The notes beneath the pieces were generated by a model that saw nothing but the letters and a program-made list of their open reading frames with translations, was not told where the DNA came from and made no database searches. A stretch of DNA of 64,000 bases from Streptomyces spongiicola (GTDB lineage Bacteria; Actinomycetota; Actinomycetes; Streptomycetales; Streptomycetaceae), in NCBI RefSeq assembly GCF_003122365.1, contig NZ_CP029254.1:620001-684000 (forward strand), in the 5' to 3' direction. Made by a program: the position numbers and the translations under genes. This document shows, in pieces, positions 56,456 to 64,000 of the stretch; positions within the stretch are counted from its first letter, which is position 1, and each line of letters starts with the position of its first letter.

Positions 56456-57106
56456 TCAGCGGTCGCCGGTGGGGTCCTCACCCCGGTCGAGGGCCTTCCA
56501 CAGCTCCTCGGGCCGGTCGGGGTCGGCGGTGGCCGGGCGGCCCCCGCGCGGGGCACCGCCCTCGCGCTCGTAGCGCCCGGACATGGCGGGCCAGGAGGCG
56601 CCGTACCGCAGGGCGAGCAGCCCGGCGGCCAGGATCAGCAGTCCGGCGAGTCCGGTGACATACGGCCAGGCGGTGTGGGTGAGTTCGGCGGCGGCCGCCG
56701 CCGTGTCACCCGTGGTCTGCCGGGCCCGCTCGTCGAGCGCCGCGCTGTCCCGGGCCCCGAGGAAGGCGGCGGCCGCGGCTCCGGCCCCGCTCAGCGCCAG
56801 CAGTGCGGAGACGATCGCACGGCCCGCCCGGCGGACCGCGAAGACGGCGACGAGGGCGGCGAGTCCGACGACGGCGAGCGCCGCGGGAAGCCCGGTGACA
56901 CCGCGGCCGTCGGCCCGGATCGGCACGCTGCCGGCCCCGACGGCGGCCGTGCCCTCGGCCCAGGTCTGCCCGGAGGCGAGCAGCACCGCGGCGGCGCCGA
57001 CGGCGCCGAGGAGCAGGGCCGCCGCGAGGCTGCGCCGGCCGCGCGCGGCCGCACGGGCCGTCCGCTCGGTCTCGGCGCCGGACTGGGTTACGGGTACGGC
57101 GGTCAC
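56456..57106 (-). CDS. Trp-region membrane protein (TIGR02234 type)
   Basis: A 216-aa protein with four predicted membrane helices: AAALLLGAVGAAAVLLASGQ (then TW), LPAALAVVGLAALVAVFAV, AIVSALLALSGAGAAAAAFL and WPYVTGLAGLLILAAGLLAL. The tryptophan in SGQTW is typical. It begins with GTG at 57106, 7 bp after the trpE stop, so it is translated from the trpE transcript. Found next to trp genes across actinobacteria; role unknown. Confidence 0.88.
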   Translation of the reverse strand: MTAVPVTQSGAETERTARAAARGRRSLAAALLLGAVGAAAVLLASGQTWAEGTAAVGAGSVPIRADGRGVTGLPAALAVVGLAALVAVFAVRRAGRAIVSALLALSGAGAAAAAFLGARDSAALDERARQTTGDTAAAAAELTHTAWPYVTGLAGLLILAAGLLALRYGASWPAMSGRYEREGGAPRGGRPATADPDRPEELWKALDRGEDPTGDR

Positions 57107-57113
57107 GCCCCCA

Positions 57114-58664
57114 CTATCCCTCACGCGTCCCGCCGCCGCGGAGCCGGTTCGCGGTGTGCACCGCGCGCAGCACCGCCGCCGCCTTGTTGCGGCACTCGAT
57201 GTCCTCGGCGACCGGGTCGGAGTCGGCGACGACCCCCGCTCCGGCCTGCACATGGGCGGTGCCGTCGCGGAGCAGCGCGGTGCGGATGGCGATCGCGGTG
57301 TCGGAGTCGCCGGCGAAGTCGAGATAGCCGACGGCGCCGCCGTACAGCCCGCGCCGCGACGGCTCCAGCTCCTCGATGATCTGCATCGCGCGGGGCTTGG
57401 GGGCGCCGGAGAGCGTGCCGGCGGGGAAGCAGGCGGTGAGCACGTCGAAGGCGGTACGCCCCTCGGCGACCCGGCCGGTCACGGTGGAGACGATGTGCAT
57501 GACGTGCGAGTAGCGCTCGACCGACATGAAGTCGACGACCTCGACGGAGCCGGGCTCGCAGACCCGGCCCAGGTCGTTGCGGCCGAGGTCGACGAGCATG
57601 AGGTGCTCGGCGCGCTCCTTGGGGTCGGCGAGCAGTTCCTCGGCGAGCGCCTGGTCCTCGCGCGGGGTCGCGCCGCGCGGGCGGGTGCCGGCGATGGGGT
57701 GCAGCATGGCGCGCCCGTCCTCGACCTTGACGAGGGCCTCCGGGCTGGAGCCGACGACGTCGAAACCGCCGTCCTCGTGGGGGAAGCGCAGCAGGTACAT
57801 GTACGGGCTGGGGTTGGTGGCCCGGAGCACCCGGTAGACGTCGAGTGCGCTCGCCTCGCACGGGGTCTCGAACCGCTGCGACGGCACGACCTGGAAGGCC
57901 TCGCCGGCGCGGATGCGCTCCTTGACGTCCTCGACGGCCGCCCGGAACTCCTCGCCGCTCCACATCGGCCCGGTGTACGGGGGCAGCTCGGAGGGCGGCA
58001 GCGCGTGCGGACTGCTCTCGACGGGCCGGGCCAGGTCGGCCTCCATGGCGTCGAGGCGGGCGACGGCGTCCGCGTACGCCTCGTCTACGCCGGTGTCGAG
58101 GTCGTTGTGGTTGATCGCGTTGGCGATCAACAGCACGGAACCGTCCCAGTGGTCTAGGACGGCGAGGTCGGAGGTGAGCAGCATGGTCAGCTCGGGAAGC
58201 CGCAGATCGTCCCGGCCGTGCTCGCCGATCCGCTCCAGGCGGCGGACGATGTCGTACCCGAGGTAGCCGACCATGCCCCCGGTGAACGTCGGCATGCCCT
58301 CGTCGAGGTCCTGCCGCGGGGTGTGGAGGGCCTGGACGGTCGCCCGCAGGGCGTCCAGCGGGTCACCTTCCGTGGGGACGCCCACGGGAGGGGTGCCCAG
58401 CCAGTGGGCCTGCCCGTCGCGGACGGTGAGGGCGGCGGCGGACCGTACGCCGACGAAGGAGTAGCGGGACCAGGAGCCCCCGCCCCCGCCGCCCACGGTG
58501 TGGGAGGTGCCGCCGTCGGCGGACTCGAGGAGGAAGGTGCCGGGGCGCTCGCCGGCGAGCTTGCGGTAGAGGCCGACCGGGGTGTCGCCGTCCGCGAGGA
58601 GGCGCCGGCTGACGGGGATGACGCGGCGGTCGGCCGCCAGCTTGCGGAAGGTCTCGGGATCCAT
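57114..58664 (-). CDS. trpE: Anthranilate synthase component I
   Basis: A 516-aa chorismate-utilising enzyme that makes anthranilate with ammonia from a TrpG partner, which is not in this window. The tryptophan feedback element LLES (FLLESADGG) is present near residue 45, so inhibition by tryptophan is expected. The C-terminal domain has the conserved [57 protein letters not shown] and [11 protein letters not shown] Gly-rich insert (GGGGGGS) lies near residue 60. The ATG at 58664 lies 11 bp after the hisI stop, so no room exists for an attenuator between them. Confidence 0.97.
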   Translation of the reverse strand: MDPETFRKLAADRRVIPVSRRLLADGDTPVGLYRKLAGERPGTFLLESADGGTSHTVGGGGGGSWSRYSFVGVRSAAALTVRDGQAHWLGTPPVGVPTEGDPLDALRATVQALHTPRQDLDEGMPTFTGGMVGYLGYDIVRRLERIGEHGRDDLRLPELTMLLTSDLAVLDHWDGSVLLIANAINHNDLDTGVDEAYADAVARLDAMEADLARPVESSPHALPPSELPPYTGPMWSGEEFRAAVEDVKERIRAGEAFQVVPSQRFETPCEASALDVYRVLRATNPSPYMYLLRFPHEDGGFDVVGSSPEALVKVEDGRAMLHPIAGTRPRGATPREDQALAEELLADPKERAEHLMLVDLGRNDLGRVCEPGSVEVVDFMSVERYSHVMHIVSTVTGRVAEGRTAFDVLTACFPAGTLSGAPKPRAMQIIEELEPSRRGLYGGAVGYLDFAGDSDTAIAIRTALLRDGTAHVQAGAGVVADSDPVAEDIECRNKAAAVLRAVHTANRLRGGGTREG

Positions 58665-58675
58665 GGCGAACGACC

Positions 58676-59035
58676 CTACCGGCCCAGGGGGAGCACGTCG
58701 TTGTCGAAGCAGGTGCGGTCGCCGGTGTGGCAGGCCGCCCCGACCTGGTCGACCTTCACCAGGACGGTGTCCGCGTCGCAGTCGAGGGCGACGGCCTTCA
58801 CGTGCTGGACGTGACCGGAGGTGTCGCCCTTGACCCAGTACTCCCGGCGGCTGCGGGACCAGTAGGTGGCGCGTCCGGTGGTGAGGGTGCGGTGCAGTGC
58901 CTCGTCGTCCATCCAGCCGAGCATCAGCACCTCTCCGGTGTCGTACTGCTGGGCGATGGCCGGGACCAGGCCGTCGGCGCTGCGCTTGAGCCGGGCGGCG
59001 ATGGCGGGGTCGAGTGCGCTGGGTGTGCTGGGCAT
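58676..59035 (-). CDS. hisI: Phosphoribosyl-AMP cyclohydrolase
   Basis: A 119-aa zinc enzyme for step three of histidine synthesis. [20 protein letters not shown] and [20 protein letters not shown] are the family core; metal ligands are in DCDADT and the Cys of [12 protein letters not shown]. It is separated from the main his operon and placed directly upstream of trpE on the same strand with an 11-bp gap, so the two are probably co-transcribed. Confidence 0.96.
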   Translation of the reverse strand: MPSTPSALDPAIAARLKRSADGLVPAIAQQYDTGEVLMLGWMDDEALHRTLTTGRATYWSRSRREYWVKGDTSGHVQHVKAVALDCDADTVLVKVDQVGAACHTGDRTCFDNDVLPLGR

Positions 59036-59106
59036 GCCGCCATTGTGCCGCGCCGGCCGGGCCGTGACCGAAACACCTCCACTGGGCGGACGCGGCGCGC
59101 CGGTCG

Positions 59107-59122
59107 TAGGCTGGCCGCCATG
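59107..59122 (+). promoter_or_regulatory. Leaderless-type promoter of the TIGR03085-like gene
   Basis: TAGGCT at 59107-59112 ends seven bases before the ATG at 59120. This spacing, with no ribosome site, is that of a -10 element whose transcript begins at the start codon. Confidence 0.55.
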
Positions 59123-59752
59123 TCGACCCATGCGAAGCGCGAACGACTTCTGCTCGCCGACCTGCTGGAGGCGGCGGGCCCGGACGCACCGACACTGTGC
59201 GAAGGATGGAGCACCCGGGATCTCGCGGCGCACGTCGTGGTGCGCGAACGGCGCCCGGAGGCCGCCGGGATCGTGCTGGGGCCCCTGAAGAGCCGGCTGG
59301 ACCGGGTACAGGCCGAGTTCGCCGCCAAGCCGTACGAGGAGCTGATCCGGCTGATCCGCACGGGCCCGCCGAAGATGTCGCCGTTCGCGATCAAGCAGGT
59401 GGACGAGGCGTCGAACACGGTCGAGTTCTATGTGCACGCCGAGGACGTGCGGCGGGCGCAGCCCGGCTGGACGCCGCGGGAGCTGGACCCGGTCTTCGCG
59501 GACGCGCTGTGGTCCCGGCTGGAGAGGTCCGCCCGGCTGCTGGGGCGCAAGGCTCCGGTGGGGCTGGTGCTGCGGCGTCCCGACGGGCAGACGGCGGTGG
59601 CGCACCGCGGTGCTCCGGTGGTGACGGTGACCGGTGAGCCGGGTGAGCTGACCGTCTACGCCTTCGGTCGGCAGGACGCGGCGCAGGTGGAGGTGGAGGG
59701 CGACAAGGAGGCGGTCGACCGGGTGGGCAGGGCGCAGCTCGGGATGGGCTGA
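59120..59752 (+). CDS. DinB/maleylpyruvate-isomerase-like protein (TIGR03085 type)
   Basis: A 210-aa protein with [40 protein letters not shown] (the His of the metal site) and [16 protein letters not shown] (second His). This is the mycothiol-dependent/DinB-like metalloenzyme fold. Reaction unknown. It is divergent from hisI with 84 bp between the starts. Confidence 0.88.
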   Translation: MSTHAKRERLLLADLLEAAGPDAPTLCEGWSTRDLAAHVVVRERRPEAAGIVLGPLKSRLDRVQAEFAAKPYEELIRLIRTGPPKMSPFAIKQVDEASNTVEFYVHAEDVRRAQPGWTPRELDPVFADALWSRLERSARLLGRKAPVGLVLRRPDGQTAVAHRGAPVVTVTGEPGELTVYAFGRQDAAQVEVEGDKEAVDRVGRAQLGMG

Positions 59753-59781
59753 GCCGGGGCGGCGGCGGCCGCCGCCGAACC

Positions 59782-59859
59782 CTGCCGTCGAGCGCCACCG
59801 CCGAACTCTGCCGTCGAGCCCTGCCGTCGAGCGCCACCGCCGAACTCTGCCGTCGAAGG
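59782..59859. repeat. 39-bp tandem repeat, two copies
   Basis: CTGCCGTCGAGCGCCACCGC begins at 59782 and again at 59821, with GAACTCTGCCGTCGA in both. It lies in the 1-kb stretch 59753-60754 that has no intact gene. Confidence 0.85.
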
Positions 59860-60090
59860 TGCTCCGGACCCGTGCCGGACGACGCTGCTGTGGGACGCGC
59901 TCCGGACCGCGCCGGACGCATACCGCACCCCTGCCGGGCCGCCGGGCGCATGCCCACCACGGCCCGGTTGACGCCTGCCCCACCACGGCCCCGCCGCCGC
60001 CCCTCGGGGGTCGGATCCGCGCGCCCGGACCGTGGCTGCCCTCGATGGCCGCCGCGGCGCCGCCGGGTGACGCCGTGCCCGCGAGCGGTG

Positions 60091-60361
60091 CCTCAGCGCC
60101 TGGGCATGCCGGAAGATCCGGCCGCGCAGGTCGAGCAGGGCGTCCTGGTTGACCCGGGCCGACGCGCGGATGAAGGCGTACTGGAACGCGCCCGAACCGA
60201 GAGCGCACACCGCGTACCCGGCACCGATCACGACCAGGGGCCCGCGGTCGCCGTCGCGCAGCGCGGGCACGCCGCGGTCGATGGCGAACGCGACGAGCAG
60301 CGGACCGGCCTGGGCCGCGGCCTGCTGGAGCAGCAGCAGGACCGCGGCGACGACCGGCGAT
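60091..60361 (-). pseudogene. ABC transporter membrane-domain fragment
   Basis: An in-frame stretch of about 90 codons reads [52 protein letters not shown] and [16 protein letters not shown], the start of an exporter-type ABC permease/ATPase. Homology stops abruptly after QAL on one side, and on the other side at the edge of the direct repeat at 60356. The nucleotide-binding domain is absent, so this is a remnant. Confidence 0.75.
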
Positions 60362-60713
60362 CCCGTCTCACGATGCCGGGCGGTACCGCCCTCGGGGTCG
60401 TCCTCGCCCCGGGCCGCCGCGACGGCCCACGCGACGGCGGTCGCGGGCCGTACGGCGGGACAACTGCCGGACCGCGGCGGAGTACTGCCGGACCGCGGCG
60501 GCCGCGGACGCCGTGCCGCCGGTAGCCGCCCGCGGGCGTGGGTGCCCGGGACGAGGGGCCTCGGCGATCCCGTCTCACGATGCCGGGCGGTACCGCCCTC
60601 GGGGTCGTCCTCGCCCCGGGCCGCCGCGACGGCCCACGGGACGGCGGTCGCGGGCTGTACGGCGGGGCAACTGCCGGACCGCGGCGGAGTACTGCCGGAC
60701 GGCGGCGGCCGCG
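60356..60713. repeat. 151-bp direct repeat, two copies 207 bp apart
   Basis: Positions 60356-60506 and 60563-60713 match at 147 of 151 bases by my count (first words GGCGATCCCGTCTCACGATG). Each copy holds an internal doubled ACTGCCGGACCGCGGCGG. The left copy abuts the truncated ABC fragment; the right copy ends 41 bp before the hisF stop. Confidence 0.92.
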
Positions 60714-60754
60714 CAACCGGAAGGGCCGGGCGAGCACCGGACGAGGACCGGGGC

Positions 60755-61525
60755 TCAGCGGACGGGGTGCCCCGCCTCCCGCAGCGACTGCTTGACCTGC
60801 GAGATCCGCAGCTCGCCGAAGTGGAAGACGGACGCGGCGAGCACCGCGTCCGCTCCGGCCGCGATGGCGGGGGCGAAGTCGCCCAGCCTGCCCGCGCCGC
60901 CGGAGGCGATCACCGGGACCGTGACATGCCCGCGGACGGCCTCGATCATCCCGGTGTCGTAGCCGTCCTTGGTGCCGTCCGCGTCCATCGAGTTCAGCAG
61001 GATCTCGCCGGCGCCCAGCTCGGCGGCGCGGTGGGCCCATTCGACGGCGTCGATACCGGTGCCGCGGCGGCCGCCGTGGGTGGTGACCTCGTAGCCGGAC
61101 GGTGTGGAGGTGCCCTCCGGGGTGCGGCGGGCGTCGACGGACAGCACCAGCACCTGGCGGCCGAAGCGCTCGGCGATCTCGCGGATCAGCTCGGGCCGGG
61201 CGATGGCCGCCGTGTTGACGCCGACCTTGTCGGCGCCGGCCCGCAGCAGCTTGTCGACGTCGTCCGCGGAGCGGACCCCGCCGCCGACGGTGAGCGGGAT
61301 GAACACCTGCTCGGCGGTGCGGCGCACGACGTCGTAGGTGGTCTCCCGGTCACCGGACGAGGCCGTGATGTCGAGGAAGGTGAGTTCGTCGGCGCCCTCC
61401 GCGTCGTACAGCTTGGCCATCTCGACGGGGTCGCCGGCGTCGCGCAGGTTCTGAAAGTTGACGCCCTTGACGACCCGGCCCGCGTCCACGTCCAGGCAGG
61501 GGATGACTCGGACGGCGAGAGTCAT
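60755..61525 (-). CDS. hisF: Imidazole glycerol phosphate synthase, cyclase subunit
   Basis: A 256-aa half-barrel duplicated enzyme that uses ammonia from HisH to form imidazole glycerol phosphate and AICAR. Catalytic Asp residues are in [20 protein letters not shown] and [12 protein letters not shown]; phosphate loops are [11 protein letters not shown] and [12 protein letters not shown]. The start overlaps the ridA-like stop by 4 bp. Last gene of the his operon. Confidence 0.97.
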   Translation of the reverse strand: MTLAVRVIPCLDVDAGRVVKGVNFQNLRDAGDPVEMAKLYDAEGADELTFLDITASSGDRETTYDVVRRTAEQVFIPLTVGGGVRSADDVDKLLRAGADKVGVNTAAIARPELIREIAERFGRQVLVLSVDARRTPEGTSTPSGYEVTTHGGRRGTGIDAVEWAHRAAELGAGEILLNSMDADGTKDGYDTGMIEAVRGHVTVPVIASGGAGRLGDFAPAIAAGADAVLAASVFHFGELRISQVKQSLREAGHPVR

Positions 61526-61920
61526 GCGGCCCCTCCCCGGTACGCCTCGACCTCGACCTCGACGACCAGCCGGGGGTCGACGAAGCCCGAGACGATGAGC
61601 ATCGACGCGGCCGGGCGCACCGCGCCGAACAGTTCCTTGTGGGCCCGGCCCACCTCATCGACGTCCCGGGCGTGCGTGAGGTACATGCGGGTGCGTACGA
61701 CGTGCTCGCTGCCCAGGCCGAGCCGCTTCAGCGCGCCCAGCGCCGCGTTGAAGGAGTTGACGGCCTGCTCGTACGGGCCGCCGTCGACGACCGCGCCGTC
61801 GACGACCGACGTGCAGCCGGAGACCAGCACCAGGCCGTTCGGCAGCTCGACCGCCCGGGAGTAGCCGAAGGCGTCCTCCCAGGGGCCCGCGGAGCCGACG
61901 CGCCGGATCTCGTCGCTCAC
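61522..61920 (-). CDS. RidA-family (YjgF/UK114) enamine/imine deaminase-like protein
   Basis: A 132-aa RidA-fold protein: [40 protein letters not shown] and [20 protein letters not shown] with Arg, then [26 protein letters not shown], where the Arg and Glu of active RidA lie. It overlaps priA upstream (GTGA) and hisF downstream (ATGA), so it is fully embedded in the his operon. It may remove reactive intermediates made in the pathway; that is inference. Confidence 0.92.
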   Translation of the reverse strand: MSDEIRRVGSAGPWEDAFGYSRAVELPNGLVLVSGCTSVVDGAVVDGGPYEQAVNSFNAALGALKRLGLGSEHVVRTRMYLTHARDVDEVGRAHKELFGAVRPAASMLIVSGFVDPRLVVEVEVEAYRGGAA

Positions 61921-62645
61921 CGGGACACCGCCTCCAGTGCCTCTACCAGGGTGAACGCCCCGGCGTAGAGCGCCTTGCCGACGATCGCGCCCTCGACGCC
62001 CAGCGGGACCAGCCCGGCGAGCGCGCGCAGGTCGTCGAGGCTGGAGACGCCGCCCGAGGCGACGACCGGCTTGTCGGTGGCGGCGCAGACGTCCCGCAGC
62101 AGCTCCAGGTTGGGCCCCTGCAACGTGCCGTCCTTGGCGATGTCGGTCACGACGTACCGCGCGCAGCCCTCGGAGTCGAGCCGGGCGAGGGTCTCGTAGA
62201 GGTCGCCCCCGTCGCGGGTCCAGCCGCGGCCGCGCAGGGTGGTACCCCGTACGTCCAGGCCCACCGCGATCTTGTCGCCGTACTCGGCGATGACCTTGGC
62301 GACCCACTCCGGGGTCTCCAGGGCGGCGGTGCCGAGGTTGACCCGGGTGCAGCCGGTGGCGAGGGCGGCGGCGAGCGAGGCGTCGTCGCGGATGCCGCCG
62401 GACAGCTCGACCCTGAGGTCCATGGCCCCGGCCACCTCGGCGACCAGCTCCCGGTTGTCGCCGGTGCCGAAGGCGGCGTCCAGATCGACCAGATGCAGCC
62501 ACTCGGCGCCCGCGCGCTGCCAGTTGAGGGCGGCCTCCAGCGGCGATCCGTAGGAGGTCTCCGTGCCGGACTCGCCGTGGACCAGGCGGACGGCGCGGCC
62601 GCCGCGGACGTCTACGGCGGGGAGGAGTTCAAGCTTCTGGGCCAT
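61917..62645 (-). CDS. priA: Phosphoribosyl isomerase A (HisA/TrpF bifunctional)
   Basis: A 242-aa barrel that isomerises ProFAR for histidine and, in Streptomyces and mycobacteria, also PRA for tryptophan. Catalytic Asp residues are in [15 protein letters not shown] and [38 protein letters not shown] and SGGVSSLDD are present. No separate trpF is seen in this window, consistent with the dual role known for the family. The ATG at 62645 is 2 bp after hisH. Confidence 0.94.
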   Translation of the reverse strand: MAQKLELLPAVDVRGGRAVRLVHGESGTETSYGSPLEAALNWQRAGAEWLHLVDLDAAFGTGDNRELVAEVAGAMDLRVELSGGIRDDASLAAALATGCTRVNLGTAALETPEWVAKVIAEYGDKIAVGLDVRGTTLRGRGWTRDGGDLYETLARLDSEGCARYVVTDIAKDGTLQGPNLELLRDVCAATDKPVVASGGVSSLDDLRALAGLVPLGVEGAIVGKALYAGAFTLVEALEAVSR

Positions 62646-62647
62646 GA

Positions 62648-63289
62648 TCAGAGGGTCTCGATCCAGTTGGTGAGCAGCTGGGCTCCGGCGTCGCCGGACT
62701 TCTCGGGGTGGAACTGGGTCGCCCACAGAGCGCCGTTCTCGACGGCCGCGACGAAGGGCTCGCCGTGGGTGGCCCAGGTGACCTTCGGGGCGGCCATCGC
62801 CGCGCTGGTCACCTCGAAGTCCCACTCGCGCACGGCGTAGGAGTGCACGAAGTAGAAGCGGGCTCCGGCGTCGAGGCCGGCGAACATCTCCGAGTCCCCG
62901 GGGGCCTTGACGGTGTTCCAGCCCATGTGCGGCACGACCGGGGCGTCCAGCGGGCCGACGACGCCGGGCCACTCGTCGAGGCCCTCCGTCTCGACTCCGT
63001 GCTCGATGCCGCGCCCGAAGAGGATCTGCATGCCGACGCAGATGCCCATGACGGGCCGGCCGCCGGAGAGCCTGCGATCGACGACCCAGTCGCCGCGGGC
63101 CTGCCGCAGCCCGGCCATACAGGCGGAGAAGGCGCCGACGCCGGGCACCAGCAGCCCGTCGGCGTTCATGGCCGCGTCGAAGTCGCGGGTGATCTCGACG
63201 TCCGCGCCGACCCGGGCGAGGGCCCGCTCGGCGGAGCGGACGTTGCCGAACCCGTAGTCGAAGACGACGACGCTCTTCCGTCCGCTCAT
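62648..63289 (-). CDS. hisH: Imidazole glycerol phosphate synthase, glutaminase subunit
   Basis: A 213-aa class I amidotransferase that feeds ammonia to HisF. The triad is visible: Cys in [12 protein letters not shown], His and Glu in [30 protein letters not shown] and [12 protein letters not shown] are standard. The ATG overlaps the stop of the small membrane-protein gene by 4 bp. Confidence 0.97.
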   Translation of the reverse strand: MSGRKSVVVFDYGFGNVRSAERALARVGADVEITRDFDAAMNADGLLVPGVGAFSACMAGLRQARGDWVVDRRLSGGRPVMGICVGMQILFGRGIEHGVETEGLDEWPGVVGPLDAPVVPHMGWNTVKAPGDSEMFAGLDAGARFYFVHSYAVREWDFEVTSAAMAAPKVTWATHGEPFVAAVENGALWATQFHPEKSGDAGAQLLTNWIETL

Positions 63290-63450
63290 GACCACACGTC
63301 CAGTCGCAGGACGCCGGCGGCCAGGCACATCGCGGCAGCGGCGGACAGCAGCACGATGACGCCCTTGGGCATCTGCTGCCTGGCGAAGGAGATGATGCCG
63401 CCGACCAGGAAGAGCCCGACGACGATCAGCACCGTGGAGACACCGTTCAC
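63286..63450 (-). CDS. 54-aa membrane protein in the his operon
   Basis: Starts at a GTG (63450) 2 bp after the hisB stop and overlaps hisH by 4 bp. Two membrane helices: [20 protein letters not shown] and [20 protein letters not shown], separated by RQQMPK. Present at this place in Streptomyces his operons in my memory; function unknown. Longer starts upstream would overlap hisB. Confidence 0.85.
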   Translation of the reverse strand: MNGVSTVLIVVGLFLVGGIISFARQQMPKGVIVLLSAAAAMCLAAGVLRLDVWS

Positions 63451-63452
63451 GG

Positions 63453-64000
63453 CTACAGGGCACCCTTCGTGGACGGCAGGATCCCGGCCGCGCGCGGGTC
63501 GCGCTCCGAGGCGTAGCGCAGCGCCCGCGCCAGCGCCTTGAACTGGCACTCCACGATGTGGTGGGCGTTGCGTCCGTACGGGACGTGCACGTGCAGCGCG
63601 ATCTGCGCCTGGGCCACGAAGGACTCCAGGATGTGCCGGGTCATGGTGGTGTCGTACGCGCCGATCATCGGCGCCATGTTCTCCGGCTCGGTGTGCACCA
63701 GGTAGGGGCGGCCGGAGAGGTCGACCGTCACCTGGGCGAGCGACTCGTCCAGCGGCACGGTGCAGTTGCCGAAGCGGTGGATCCCGACCTTGTCGCCGAG
63801 GGCCTGCCTGAAGGCGGCGCCCAGCGCGAGCGCGGTGTCCTCGATGGTGTGGTGGCTGTCGATGTGCAGATCGCCGTCGGTCTTGGCGGTGAGGTCGAAC
63901 AGACCGTGGCGGCCGAGCTGGTCCAGCATGTGGTCGAAGAAGCCGACCCCGGTCGACACGTCGACCTTCCCGGTGCCGTCGAGATCGATCTCGACGACGA
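63453..64000 (-). CDS. hisB: Imidazoleglycerol-phosphate dehydratase, 5' end cut by window edge
   Basis: About 182 codons of a roughly 197-aa manganese enzyme that dehydrates imidazole glycerol phosphate. [48 protein letters not shown] and [17 protein letters not shown] contain the metal-binding His and Glu residues. The frame is open to 64000; the ATG at 63959 is internal because the conserved DLDGTGKVD precedes it. First visible gene of the his operon. Confidence 0.96.
   Translation of the reverse strand, partial: VVEIDLDGTGKVDVSTGVGFFDHMLDQLGRHGLFDLTAKTDGDLHIDSHHTIEDTALALGAAFRQALGDKVGIHRFGNCTVPLDESLAQVTVDLSGRPYLVHTEPENMAPMIGAYDTTMTRHILESFVAQAQIALHVHVPYGRNAHHIVECQFKALARALRYASERDPRAAGILPSTKGAL

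Overview
This is a high-GC actinobacterial chromosome segment, almost certainly Streptomyces. Codon third positions are overwhelmingly G or C, GTG and TTG starts are common, and genes are often joined by 4-bp ATGA/GTGA overlaps. Family markers agree: a S. griseus-type trypsin, an HGxxPAAW-type protein, TrpM, a bifunctional-type PriA, and the pyruvate kinase ... gltBD ... trp ... his order that I recall from the S. coelicolor core chromosome. I assigned everything by reading translations and motifs; no database search was possible.

Regions. (1) 1-13.3 kb is mostly core and secreted functions: the end of a LAGLIDADG-like protein, pyk, a Tat-exported 5'-nucleotidase, a two-gene N-hydroxylase/PLP-decarboxylase pair of siderophore type, pepN, chorismate mutase, trypsin and a putative HExxH zinc protein. 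(2) 13.3-30.6 kb is a catabolic cluster whose content and order match the KstR2 regulon of mycobacteria/rhodococci for steroid C/D-ring (HIP) degradation: two SDR genes (one in ruins), echA20, ipdA, ipdB, ipdC, then fadA6, kstR2, ipdF, fadE31 and a fadE32/33-like gene. Both divergent promoters carry a KstR2-like palindrome. The cluster is interrupted by helD, a DEAD-box helicase and csp, and I see no fadD3 or fadE30. An ankyrin-repeat pseudogene and the decayed SDR lie at its left edge. (3) 30.6-32.7 kb is a small accessory patch: two tiny proteins divergent from a GntR/HutC regulator, plus a frameshifted HINT-domain fragment of a polymorphic toxin. (4) 32.7-40.1 kb: gltBD with a GlnR-like site, and a VIT1/CCC1 transporter. 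(5) 40.3-48.5 kb: four consecutive ADP-ribosylglycohydrolase-family genes followed by a CaiB/BaiF CoA-transferase and a CitE-like lyase. (6) 49.1-60.4 kb: lgt, a DsbA-like membrane protein, trpCMBA, small membrane proteins, trpE and hisI, a mycothiol-type DinB/MPI-like protein, and an ABC-permease remnant. (7) 60.7-64.0 kb: hisB (cut by the window edge), a 54-aa membrane protein, hisH, priA, a ridA-like gene and hisF in one operon.

A pattern across the window: many of the longer intergenic gaps hold their own unrelated tandem repeat (periods 9, 10, 13, 30, 39, 55, 83 and 93 bp, plus a 151-bp direct repeat), while genes carry in-frame repeat expansions in linkers (gltB, the second ADP-ribosylglycohydrolase, fadE32-like, lgt). 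No tRNA, rRNA, CRISPR array or complete insertion sequence was seen.
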